This document shows positions 45,376-52,680 of a DNA stretch of 64,000 nt, piece by piece. Positions within the stretch are counted from its first letter, which is position 1, and every line of letters begins with the position of its first letter. Made by a program: the position numbers and the translations under genes. The notes under the pieces are model-generated. The model saw only the letters and a program-made list of their open reading frames with translations, was not told the DNA's origin and made no database searches. The DNA comes from an uncultured Clostridia bacterium (GTDB lineage: Bacteria > Bacillota > Clostridia > Peptostreptococcales > Acidaminobacteraceae), in assembly GCA_927417275.1 (NCBI GenBank), contig CAKMJV010000008.1, forward strand, positions 104,547 to 168,546. The letters run 5' to 3'.

Positions 45376-45825
45376 ATGACACTTAAAAAAATGCTTCAAA
45401 AAACAACCATCGATCATGTTATGGAATCATTGCTAATCGCTTATCCAGAATGTTTGGGTGATAAGCAAAATTATATTTCGGTGCTAAGATTTTTACTTGA
45501 AACGCCGGAGTATCCATTTGATGATTTTGTTATTTCTGTTAATTTAATTGATCCTTCTGAAGAGGAAGCTTATGAAGTGGACATCGACGAAGAAGCGTAT
45601 TTAAGCATATCGGGTTATTCAAAAGTGGAAGACTTACATTTTGCACTTGGATTTTCAAGATGGGAAGAATGGGCAAATGCCGAAATTATCATGCAAGAGG
45701 ATTTGGATATTGATGCAAACGAATTAATCTCGATGTTACTTTATGAAATGACATTTTATGGATTTGATCAAGAATCCATCGCAACAGAGTTAAGTGATTT
45801 AGAAAAAGGCATTATGTTACATTAA
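45376..45825 (+). CDS. acidic protein of unknown function, DUF6557-like
   Basis: A 149-residue, strongly acidic soluble protein. The pattern of an N-terminal MLQKTTIDHVMESLLIAYP helix, a YLSISGYS strand, FSRWEEWANAEI and MLLYEMTFYGFDQESI resembles the small DUF6557 family, whose function is not known; I hold this match loosely. AGAAAGG precedes ATG 45376. It is transcribed divergently from proC and ends at a bidirectional terminator. The bottom line is an uncharacterised cytosolic protein. Confidence 0.7.
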   Translation: MTLKKMLQKTTIDHVMESLLIAYPECLGDKQNYISVLRFLLETPEYPFDDFVISVNLIDPSEEEAYEVDIDEEAYLSISGYSKVEDLHFALGFSRWEEWANAEIIMQEDLDIDANELISMLLYEMTFYGFDQESIATELSDLEKGIMLH

Positions 45826-45868
45826 AAAATCAGCATACCGAAAATATCGGTTATGCTGATTTTTTTTT
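45824..45868. terminator. bidirectional terminator
   Basis: AAAAAATCAGCATA and TATGCTGATTTTTTTT pair, with an inner CCGA/TCGG stem. It ends the DUF6557-like gene (plus) and the LCP gene (minus). Confidence 0.9.
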
Positions 45869-46742
45869 AAGGATGCATGATGTTTTCTATTAAAGTTTTG
45901 GTGGCGTCTTTATCATGATAGAAGTAACTCAAACCGTCGTTACCTGTACCTACATAGTCCTCAGGTAGCGTCATAAGTGTTATGTCTTCTTCACCTGTAC
46001 CGATCATAGAGATGGCGAGTAAAACGGACTTTTGTAAGGGCATATCCGTTTCGACATATTGCATCCCACGAAATGCGATATAGGGTAATTTTATTGAAAT
46101 GAGTTTCTTTGAAGCGCTTTTCATAAAATCCTGTTGACGCTCCATACGTTTAATATCGCCACCACTATAAGCATTATCATTAGATTTTCTAAATCTCAGA
46201 TACGCCATGGCATCTTTGCCTTCGATGGTTTGTAGGCCAGGCTGAAAGTCGATGTGAAGTGGGGGCTTTGAATAGGGATCGTCGTATTTCATACGCATGG
46301 GGACGTCGACTTCTACGCCACCAATTAAATCCACGATATCTGCGACGCCATCATAATCCAGTGCAACGTAATAATCAATTTTCGTTCCTAACAGTTTAGA
46401 TACCGTGTTGACGACGCCATCTGCGCCGCCGATTTCCTTAAAGCCATAAACAGCGTTTATTTTTTTCTGCCCCAAGCCATTTCTGCCTTCTGTAGGGTAG
46501 TAAGTGTCTCTGGGAATCGAGATTACGTTGACTTTATTGCTTTTAGAATTTACAGATACAAATAGTATGGTGTCCGTGCGCGTGCCTTCTACACCCATGA
46601 CAACCATATTTACGGTCTCATTCGTTAAGAGCCCCACGACAAATAGGCCGATGAGTAAGAGCAGCAGAACAAGTGCAATTTTTTTTAAGCCACCTTGAAG
46701 TTTCGATTTTTTTAAAGGAATTTCGTGTTCAATGTTTTCCAT
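45867..46742 (-). CDS. LytR-CpsA-Psr (LCP) family cell-wall glycopolymer ligase
   Basis: This 291-residue protein has a cytoplasmic stub, a membrane segment (about 20-40; IALVLLLLLIGLFVVGLL) and an extracellular LCP domain with VVMGVEGTRTDTILF, SIPRDTYYP, DLIGGVEVDVP and AYLRFRKS, including the arginines and aspartates that bind the polyprenyl-pyrophosphate donor. LCP enzymes attach teichoic acids or other polymers to peptidoglycan. I start at ATG 46742, spaced six bases from GGATGG. It has a good minus-strand promoter at 46808-46835. Confidence 0.9.
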   Translation of the reverse strand: MENIEHEIPLKKSKLQGGLKKIALVLLLLLIGLFVVGLLTNETVNMVVMGVEGTRTDTILFVSVNSKSNKVNVISIPRDTYYPTEGRNGLGQKKINAVYGFKEIGGADGVVNTVSKLLGTKIDYYVALDYDGVADIVDLIGGVEVDVPMRMKYDDPYSKPPLHIDFQPGLQTIEGKDAMAYLRFRKSNDNAYSGGDIKRMERQQDFMKSASKKLISIKLPYIAFRGMQYVETDMPLQKSVLLAISMIGTGEEDITLMTLPEDYVGTGNDGLSYFYHDKDATKTLIENIMHP

Positions 46743-46807
46743 AATTACCATCCAATTTTAGTTTTAAGTTTTAATTATTATCCGTTTAAATAGGGCTATA
46801 CCTTGTC

Positions 46808-46835
46808 ATTATAGAACCCTATGGGAACAAGTCAA
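46808..46835 (-). promoter_or_regulatory. promoter of the LCP gene
   Basis: On the minus strand TTGACT (46830-46835), 16-base spacer, TATAAT (46808-46813). Confidence 0.7.
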
Positions 46836-46896
46836 GACAATTCATACAAATGTAATCTATTTTACGTATTTGAGACAAAAGTTTAACATAAGTGGA

Positions 46897-46924
46897 TTGT
46901 AACCTTACAAAATTGTGCTATAAT
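46897..46924 (+). promoter_or_regulatory. promoter of the yitT-like gene
   Basis: TTGTAA at 46897-46902, 16-base spacer, perfect TATAAT at 46919-46924. Confidence 0.65.
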
Positions 46925-46970
46925 TAATCCTTGTCCAGACGAAATTGCGGAATAGAATTAGGAGAAAATT

Positions 46971-47849
46971 ATGCCATTAACTAAGAAGAATAAAAGGATT
47001 GCAGATTATTTATATGTATTGATAGGTTCCATTATATTGGCCATAGCCATTAGTTCCATATTGAAGCCAAATGGTATTATCACAGGTGGTATTACCGGAT
47101 TTTCGTTGGTGCTTGAGAGAATCTTTAAAATCGATTATACGATTTTTTATTATGTGATGTCACTGGGCGTTCTCATCTTAACGCGCATCACCATGGGCAG
47201 AAATGAAGCGAAGAAAATCATCGTGTTTTCTATCTTTTTCCCGTTGATTCTAATCGTATTTAACCGTTTAGAGTTTAATATGACACAAAACGACTTGTTT
47301 TTAGCCTCGATTTATTATGGCGTAATGGCAGGCGGTGCAACGGGACTCATCTTAAAAGGTGGCTTTTCTTCCGGTGGTACAGACACCTTGGCAAAAATCA
47401 TCAACCGCCGCATGTTTCGTTTTATGAGTATCTCTACCATCATCGCGGCACTGGATATCGGTGTAATTTTTATCGCGGCATTTGTTTTTGATACGCGGAT
47501 CGCTTTATATGCCTTATTAACGCAAGTGGTTGCTATGAAATCCGTCGACACGGTGCTTTTCGGATTTTCATCAAAGGTGGTTAAACTTGAAATCATCAGC
47601 GAAAAAGAAGTGGAGATAGAGAAATACATTCTAAATACCATCCGAAGGGGCATCTCAAAATACAACATCGTCGGAGGCTACACAAATTCAAACAGGGTAA
47701 AACTGGTTACGATTTGTTCGCCAAGAGAATCTATTATGGTACGTGATACCATCGCACTTATAGATCCCAAAGCATTTGTCGCCGTACTCGCTGTGAACAC
47801 CGTTTGGGGTGAAGGGGTAGGATTTGATCGGCTTAGAAATGAAGATTAA
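46971..47849 (+). CDS. YitT family membrane protein
   Basis: This 292-residue protein has about five or six transmembrane helices (residues 12-180; DUF161/YitT_membrane, with PNGIITGGITGFSL and GGATGLILKGGFSSGGTD) and a C-terminal soluble DUF2179 domain (about 205-285; EIISEKEVEIEKYILNTI and FVAVLAVNTVWGEGV). The family is common in Firmicutes and its transport function is unproven. TAGGAG precedes ATG 46971. It diverges from the LCP gene and ends at a terminator. Confidence 0.9.
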   Translation: MPLTKKNKRIADYLYVLIGSIILAIAISSILKPNGIITGGITGFSLVLERIFKIDYTIFYYVMSLGVLILTRITMGRNEAKKIIVFSIFFPLILIVFNRLEFNMTQNDLFLASIYYGVMAGGATGLILKGGFSSGGTDTLAKIINRRMFRFMSISTIIAALDIGVIFIAAFVFDTRIALYALLTQVVAMKSVDTVLFGFSSKVVKLEIISEKEVEIEKYILNTIRRGISKYNIVGGYTNSNRVKLVTICSPRESIMVRDTIALIDPKAFVAVLAVNTVWGEGVGFDRLRNED

Positions 47850-47855
47850 GGACGT

Positions 47856-47885
47856 AAAAAAAGGAAAGTGCAAACTTTCCTTTTT
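47856..47885 (+). terminator. terminator after yitT-like gene
   Basis: AAAAAGGAAAGT pairs with ACTTTCCTTTTT around GCAA; it also serves the minus-strand gene ending at 47895. Confidence 0.85.
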
Positions 47886-47894
47886 AAATATCAA

Positions 47895-48203
47895 TTAATG
47901 GACTGAAGGGTCAGAAAAATATTCTTTTAAATGGTCGAAGTTTACAGGGTAACTAAACGTTAGTTCGCGTTCTTCATGCTTCGGGTTAATAAAATGTACG
48001 ACAATCGTTTTTGTAAGATCATCCATTTTCTTAAAACGAAAACCATCATTTAGTAGCTTTTGTATCTGAGTTCTTGCATGAGCCAATTCGTGTTCTTGTT
48101 CCTTTTTTTCGGCTAGAAAATGATCGCGTGAGGTGTCTTTTATAGTCCCACGGCTTTTATCATGGACGACATTGCGCTTCGTATTTGTACCTCTGTAAGG
48201 CAT
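47895..48203 (-). CDS. small charged protein of unknown function
   Basis: A 102-residue protein: a basic, disordered N-terminus (YRGTNTKRNVVHDKSRG), a heptad-like helix (about 30-50; AEKKEQEHELAHARTQI) and a compact alpha/beta C-terminal part (KTIVVHFINPKHEERELTFSYP). AAGGAG lies about ten bases before its ATG on the minus strand. I do not recognise the family. It lies 72 bases downstream of the lysozyme-like gene with no terminator seen between, so the two may share a transcript. Confidence 0.6.
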   Translation of the reverse strand: MPYRGTNTKRNVVHDKSRGTIKDTSRDHFLAEKKEQEHELAHARTQIQKLLNDGFRFKKMDDLTKTIVVHFINPKHEERELTFSYPVNFDHLKEYFSDPSVH

Positions 48204-48275
48204 TTACATCACACTCCTTTTGATTACTTTAGCGTGTGTCATACATACCCAATCCTTTTTAAATTATTCGCCATT

Positions 48276-49358
48276 TTATAGGTTTTCTCTGCCAATCAGT
48301 TGAAGATGTTGGTATATAAGCCGTACACCAACATGCCAATTTTCGTCTTCAGCATAGATGCCATTAAGCCAGATAAATGGCGATGTTTGATCAGGCAGTG
48401 TGCGCATACGATTTTTAATGGTATTAATGGCTATTTGCGTGCTCTCTTCCAACGAGGTGTTAAAGGTCAACCAACTGTTAAAAACATTAAAGGGATTATT
48501 TATAACATCGGTTGCTCGGTAACTCCCCGTGGGCACAAAGGCTTGTTCTTGACCGATGATGGCAAATAAAAATAGAGGGTCTATGTCATTTGCTTGTGCC
48601 AGTGTAATGATGGTATTAAAGTGCATAGATGAGCCTATAAGTCCTTTTCTCTGATCGGCGATATAATTTTTGACGGCGAAATAATCGAAGGCCTTATAAG
48701 GAAAAGGAAAGGGTTCACGATTTAACCCAAAAGGCACGGTTTGATGCACGACGTTGAGTTGACCGATATCATTTGTGGTGACTTCTGTTATCAGATAAAC
48801 ACGATCCAGCGCATGAAGGCCTAAATGATTCTTCGTTACGTTCTGACGCGTTATAGTGGCCACAGTGGGGGCCGGTAGAGGTTGCAGTCTCGGTAGCAAA
48901 GTATAACCCATCATCACGATGATCATGAAGCATAGCGCTACGATTACCCTAAGGGAACGATTTTTGGTTATGGCTTCTGGGGGTGCGACATTAAGGTAAC
49001 TGGCTAACTCTTCATAAGTAAAATTTAACGTGGTGGAAGCGTGTAGCCATTTTTTAGCCAGCTCTGTTTTTAAAGATTGATCGAGATCAAGTGCGCTTAT
49101 AGAAGTTAAGACGTCCAGTTGACTGATGGTATAGTTATGTTGAGCAACCGTAGCAGATAAGAGACGATGTCTCAGTTGCGTTCTGTAATCTGAATCAACA
49201 CCAGTGAGATGTTGGTCCAAATGCGTGTGAATGGCGATGGATAATAATTCTGCGCGCTTATTAGACGGCAAATGGGTGTTTTGCTGTGCAATATGGGTTT
49301 TGATTTGCATGATTTCTTGTATGGACAGTATGATAAAGGTTTTTAGCGAATCAAACAT
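48276..49358 (-). CDS. membrane-anchored lysozyme-like (glucosaminidase-type) protein
   Basis: A 360-residue protein with an unusual layout: about 130 cytoplasmic, mostly helical residues, one membrane segment (137-155), then an extracellular region. The last 120 residues look like a lysozyme-fold domain: LAQANDIDPLFLFAIIGQE with candidate catalytic E271, then NNPFNVFNSW (287-296) as in the NPF(G/N) motif of glucosaminidases, and the closing WHVGVRLIYQHL. It may trim peptidoglycan or be an inactive sensor. GAGGTGAT precedes the ATG. The domain assignment is from motif pattern only. Confidence 0.55.
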   Translation of the reverse strand: MFDSLKTFIILSIQEIMQIKTHIAQQNTHLPSNKRAELLSIAIHTHLDQHLTGVDSDYRTQLRHRLLSATVAQHNYTISQLDVLTSISALDLDQSLKTELAKKWLHASTTLNFTYEELASYLNVAPPEAITKNRSLRVIVALCFMIIVMMGYTLLPRLQPLPAPTVATITRQNVTKNHLGLHALDRVYLITEVTTNDIGQLNVVHQTVPFGLNREPFPFPYKAFDYFAVKNYIADQRKGLIGSSMHFNTIITLAQANDIDPLFLFAIIGQEQAFVPTGSYRATDVINNPFNVFNSWLTFNTSLEESTQIAINTIKNRMRTLPDQTSPFIWLNGIYAEDENWHVGVRLIYQHLQLIGRENL

Positions 49359-49441
49359 AGCATCACCTCAGCATTTATGGATTACAATATTAGTTTAACA
49401 TAAGGATTTTAAAAAAAATTATTTTTTTTTTAGAAAAAGGG

Positions 49442-49470
49442 TTTACAACATAAAAAAGATATGGTATATT
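49442..49470 (+). promoter_or_regulatory. promoter of the candidate small RNA
   Basis: TTTACA at 49442-49447 and TATATT at 49465-49470 are 17 bases apart. Transcription would begin near 49477, just before the Fur-box-like repeat. No credible reading frame follows. Confidence 0.55.
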
Positions 49471-49480
49471 TAACTCATGA

Positions 49481-49501
49481 AATTGATAATCAATATCAAT
49501 T
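49481..49501. promoter_or_regulatory. Fur-box-like operator
   Basis: AATTGATA and TATCAATT form an exact 8-bp inverted repeat with a 5-base centre. The core TGATAATCAATATCA differs at one position from the 7-1-7 Fur consensus TGATAATNATTATCA. It overlaps the predicted transcription start, so bound Fur-iron would block the small RNA when iron is plentiful. Confidence 0.6.
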
Positions 49502-49592
49502 AAAAACTCCTTATACTCGCAACAACATAACTTCTTATTACCCTTAAAAAGTAGTAGGTACCCCAAAACGTAAACTTTATTGAATACCTCTA

Positions 49593-49631
49593 AAAAATGG
49601 ACGCATCGCCAGCGTCCATTTTTCCTTTTTT
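49593..49631 (+). terminator. terminator of the candidate small RNA
   Basis: AAAAATGGACGC pairs with GCGTCCATTTTT around ATCGCCA, followed by CCTTTTTT. Confidence 0.85.
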
Positions 49632-49652
49632 GAAACATGTTTTTAGGATATA

Positions 49653-49661
49653 TGCTATAAT
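49653..49661 (+). promoter_or_regulatory. extended -10 promoter of cysteine desulfurase-mnmA
   Basis: TGC directly before TATAAT (49656-49661) forms an extended -10; no good -35 is seen at the normal distance. Confidence 0.5.
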
Positions 49662-49710
49662 AGAAAAAGTATTTTAGCTATTTGCGGATGGTTAAGTAAG
49701 GATGATCATA

Positions 49711-50793
49711 ATGAATAAAATATTTTTAGATTATGCATCGACCACACCTGTGAAACAAGAAGTGGTGGATGTTATGTTGCCGTTATACACAAATATCAGT
49801 GAGGATCAGCACGCCATCGACGCGTGTTTATCGACGATAGAATCGCTACTGGGTGCAGACAAAGGCACGCTTCAGTTTACCTCTGGCGGCACATATGGTA
49901 ATAATTATTTGATTAAGGGTTTGGCACGTGCTAATCGTGCACGTGGACGCCATATTATATCGACGAAAATCGAGCATCCTTCTGTGCATGCTTCATTAGA
50001 AGCATTAGAAAAAGAAGGGTTTAGAGTAACCTATTTAGATGTAAACCCAGAGGGGTTTATCGACATAGAGGCGTTTGAACGTGCGATTGAACCTGAAACG
50101 ATTCTGGCAAGTGTGATCTATATGAATAATGAAATCGGAACGATTCAGCCTATAGAGGCACTGGGTGACATCGCACATAAGCATGGGGTTATCTTTCACG
50201 TGGATGGGGTACAGGCACTGGGAAATGTGCAGATCCATTTAAAGACACTTCCCGTGGATGCAATGACTTTTTCTGCACATAAAATATATGCACCAAAAGG
50301 CAGCGGTCTGGTATATCTTCACGACGCGCATACCATCGAACCTTTGATTCATACGGGGTGTGAAACGCAGAATACACCAGCCATAGTTGGGTTTTGTCGA
50401 GCGATGGTATTGGCACACCAAGATTTGGAGATGGGTGTAACCAAGCGACGTAAACTTAGAAAGAAACTAATCGATGGCCTGAAGGGGATCGATGCGTCAC
50501 TGGTGATAAATGGCCCTAAAGAGGAAGCGAACGCGCATCCAGGTATCATGAACATCTATTTTCCTACCATGGATGGTGATAGTCTGGTGATTCTGTATGC
50601 CTTTAATGGGATTGCTGTTTCCAGTGGTTCGGCGTGTAGTTCAGGGGCGATGAGTGCGTCACCGGTTATTTTAGCACTGGGTTATAATGAAATTGAGGCG
50701 AAAAAATGTCTGAGGGTTTCCATCGGTGAGATGACCACCGAGGCGGAGATCGATCGGTTTTTAGATGTAACTTTAAAGATTTTGAAAGGATAA
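49711..50793 (+). CDS. cysteine desulfurase (NifS/IscS-type), shortened
   Basis: This 360-residue PLP enzyme should release sulfur from cysteine for tRNA thiolation by the adjacent mnmA. Catalytic residues are present: H89 (IEHPSVH), D165 and Q168 (DGVQALG), PLP lysine K191 (SAHKIYAPKG), persulfide cysteine C309 (SGSACSSG) and R335 (LRVSIGE). However, the conserved N-terminal FGNPSSxHxxGR segment is missing, replaced by NISEDQHAID, and the RxGTxN stretch is replaced by HTGCETQNTPAI. Start at ATG 49711 behind AAGGA. It ends five bases before mnmA. Confidence 0.88.
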   Translation: MNKIFLDYASTTPVKQEVVDVMLPLYTNISEDQHAIDACLSTIESLLGADKGTLQFTSGGTYGNNYLIKGLARANRARGRHIISTKIEHPSVHASLEALEKEGFRVTYLDVNPEGFIDIEAFERAIEPETILASVIYMNNEIGTIQPIEALGDIAHKHGVIFHVDGVQALGNVQIHLKTLPVDAMTFSAHKIYAPKGSGLVYLHDAHTIEPLIHTGCETQNTPAIVGFCRAMVLAHQDLEMGVTKRRKLRKKLIDGLKGIDASLVINGPKEEANAHPGIMNIYFPTMDGDSLVILYAFNGIAVSSGSACSSGAMSASPVILALGYNEIEAKKCLRVSIGEMTTEAEIDRFLDVTLKILKG

Positions 50794-50797
50794 GAAC

Positions 50798-51892
50798 ATG
50801 TTAGATCGTAATAAAGTAGTGGTTGGAATGAGTGGTGGTGTGGACAGTACCGTAGCGGCATACCAGCTGAAAGAAATGGGTTATGAAGTAATCGGCGTCA
50901 ATATGCGCCTATGGCAAGATGATTTTTTAGAAGAAGAGCATTTTAAAAGAGATGGCGGATGCTGTAGTTTGTCATCAGTGGAAGATGCGAGACGCGTGTG
51001 TGAGCAGATCGGGATTCCCTTTTTTGCACTGGATTTTAAAGCGGTGTTTAAAGAAACGGTTGTCGATTATTTTATAGAATCGTACAAACAAGGTGAGACG
51101 CCTAATCCGTGTATTGCCTGTAACAAACATGTGAAGTTTGAAGCATTGTTAGAAAAAGCGCATCAGCTGGGTGCTTATTATGTGGCAACTGGCCACTATG
51201 CTAAGATTTACTACGATGAATCTTCAGAGCGCTATTTGGTGGATACTTCAAAAGCGGCAGAGAAAGATCAGACGTATGCGCTCTATAATTTGACGCAGGC
51301 ACAACTTCAGCACATTTTGATGCCACTTGCTTCCTTTGAGTCGAAAGAGGCGGTTCGTAAAATCGCAGCACAATTTGATGTTCAGATGTCTCAAAAGTCA
51401 GACAGTCAAGAAATTTGTTTCGTACCCGATCAAGATTATGTGGGCTTTTTAAAGAGAAATGGTGATTTCGAAATGAAAGAAGGCGCATTTTATAATACGG
51501 AGGGTGAAAACTTAGGCAAGCACAGCGGCATCGTGAACTATACCATCGGCCAAAGAAAAGGCTTGGGCGTCACATTTGGCAAACCCATGTATGTTATCGA
51601 CATCGATGCAAATACCGATCGCGTGATTTTGGGTGATAATGACGAAGTGTTTAAAAAAGAACTGTGGGCAAATCAACTGAATTTCATACCTTTTGATAAC
51701 GTAGAGGGTCCTTATAAATGCGAAGCGAAAATTCGCTACAGTGCAAAACCAGCGCCGTGTACCATAACCGTGAGCGGCGATACCGTACATGTGGTTTTTG
51801 ATACGCCACAGAGGGCCGTTACACCGGGACAAGCGGTTGTATTTTATAATGGCCAACAACTCATCGGCGGCGGCACGATAATTAGAAAATGA
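50798..51892 (+). CDS. mnmA: tRNA-specific 2-thiouridylase
   Basis: MnmA makes 2-thiouridine at wobble position 34 of Glu, Gln and Lys tRNAs. The 364-residue protein has the PP-loop SGGVDS at 12-17, the nucleophile C105 in NPCIACNKHVKF, the second catalytic cysteine C207 in SQEICFVPDQDY, and the C-terminal GQRKGLGV segment. It starts 5 bases after the desulfurase stop; the pair is the usual Gram-positive YrvO-MnmA type partnership in which the desulfurase passes sulfur directly to MnmA. Confidence 0.95.
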   Translation: MLDRNKVVVGMSGGVDSTVAAYQLKEMGYEVIGVNMRLWQDDFLEEEHFKRDGGCCSLSSVEDARRVCEQIGIPFFALDFKAVFKETVVDYFIESYKQGETPNPCIACNKHVKFEALLEKAHQLGAYYVATGHYAKIYYDESSERYLVDTSKAAEKDQTYALYNLTQAQLQHILMPLASFESKEAVRKIAAQFDVQMSQKSDSQEICFVPDQDYVGFLKRNGDFEMKEGAFYNTEGENLGKHSGIVNYTIGQRKGLGVTFGKPMYVIDIDANTDRVILGDNDEVFKKELWANQLNFIPFDNVEGPYKCEAKIRYSAKPAPCTITVSGDTVHVVFDTPQRAVTPGQAVVFYNGQQLIGGGTIIRK

Positions 51893-51911
51893 TTTTAAGG
51901 TGGATGCGTTT

Positions 51912-52622
51912 ATGACAGTAGCTTTTACCAGTACAGATAAAGAAAAATATCTTTCTAGAGGGGTTAACAAGAACATGGCGATAGTAATTGATGGGATCAT
52001 AGGTGCTGGAAAGAGCACAGTGGGGACATTTTTAAGTGAAGCGCTTGGCGTTCCTTTGTTTCAAGAACTAAAAGACGATGGCAAAGATTCATTGGCACAA
52101 AGGATGCTCGATTTATTTTATGCCGATCAATCCAGATGGAGTGCCATCATCCAAGTGATGTTTCTAAATGATCGCTTTCGCGACATTAAGCGCATCGAAT
52201 CAGAATGGGAGGTGGCGATCCTAGATCGCAGTATCTATGGAGATGAAATTTTTGCTAAGACCATCCACGAACGCGGTCAGATGACACACGATGAGTTTAT
52301 CATCTATCGGGATTTGCTCCATAACATGCTCAATCACATCAATCCACCACAAGTGCTGATCTACATCGACGTGACTGTAAACACGGCCATGGAGCGTATT
52401 AATCGTAGAGGGCGTTCAACGGAAGGCGATTTAATTCCTAGAGATTATATGGAAGACCTAAGACGTAACTATGAACTTTGGTTTGAAAACTTTGATTTGT
52501 GTCCAAAAGTGCGCATCGATTTAAACGAATCTGCACTGGATGCATCGGGTCAAGTGAAGCCTTTTGTAAAGCAGCAGTTGCTAGATGCGATCGCACCTTA
52601 CCTAAAACATACACAGGCATAA
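51912..52622 (+). CDS. deoxynucleoside kinase (dGK/dCK family)
   Basis: This kinase phosphorylates deoxyribonucleosides for DNA precursor salvage. It carries the P-loop GIIGAGKST, the DRS motif in LDRSIYGDE and the LID arginines in RINRRGRSTEGD. From ATG 51912, behind AAGGTGG, the product has 236 residues with a 21-residue N-terminal extension; ATG 51975 gives the usual family start (MAIVIDG) but its ribosome site is badly spaced. The base preference (adenosine, guanosine or cytidine type) is not readable. A terminator follows at once. Confidence 0.88.
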   Translation: MTVAFTSTDKEKYLSRGVNKNMAIVIDGIIGAGKSTVGTFLSEALGVPLFQELKDDGKDSLAQRMLDLFYADQSRWSAIIQVMFLNDRFRDIKRIESEWEVAILDRSIYGDEIFAKTIHERGQMTHDEFIIYRDLLHNMLNHINPPQVLIYIDVTVNTAMERINRRGRSTEGDLIPRDYMEDLRRNYELWFENFDLCPKVRIDLNESALDASGQVKPFVKQQLLDAIAPYLKHTQA

Positions 52623-52633
52623 GATAAAATTAA

Positions 52634-52680
52634 AAATCCCGTTTGCATGCGATTTTCATCGTATCAAACGGGATTTGTTT
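52634..52680. terminator. terminator between the kinase and the M23 peptidase
   Basis: AAATCCCGTTTG and CAAACGGGATTT form a perfect 12-bp stem with a 19-base loop, then GTTTT. It can serve both converging genes. Confidence 0.85.

Larger units (their letters stand above)
49477..49631 (+). ncRNA. candidate iron-regulated small RNA
   Basis: Between the lysozyme-like gene and the cysteine desulfurase is a 352-base gap with a promoter, a Fur-box-like repeat at the start and a strong intrinsic terminator (49593-49631), but no gene. The predicted transcript of about 150 bases contains CTCCTT (49507-49512), exactly complementary to the AAGGAG ribosome site, and unpaired C-rich stretches (CCC at 49541, CCCC at 49561). 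This design (Fur control, C-rich anti-ribosome-site loops, terminator) matches iron-sparing RNAs such as RyhB and FsrA in architecture, not in sequence. hfq is in this window. Confidence 0.55.

Noticed and set aside
49390..49638. An 82-codon minus-strand frame over the 49.4-49.6 kb gap
   Set aside because: It runs through a perfect terminator stem and a Fur-box-like repeat, has no ribosome site and reads as a low-complexity, Cys- and Phe-rich product; the plus-strand RNA explanation is better.
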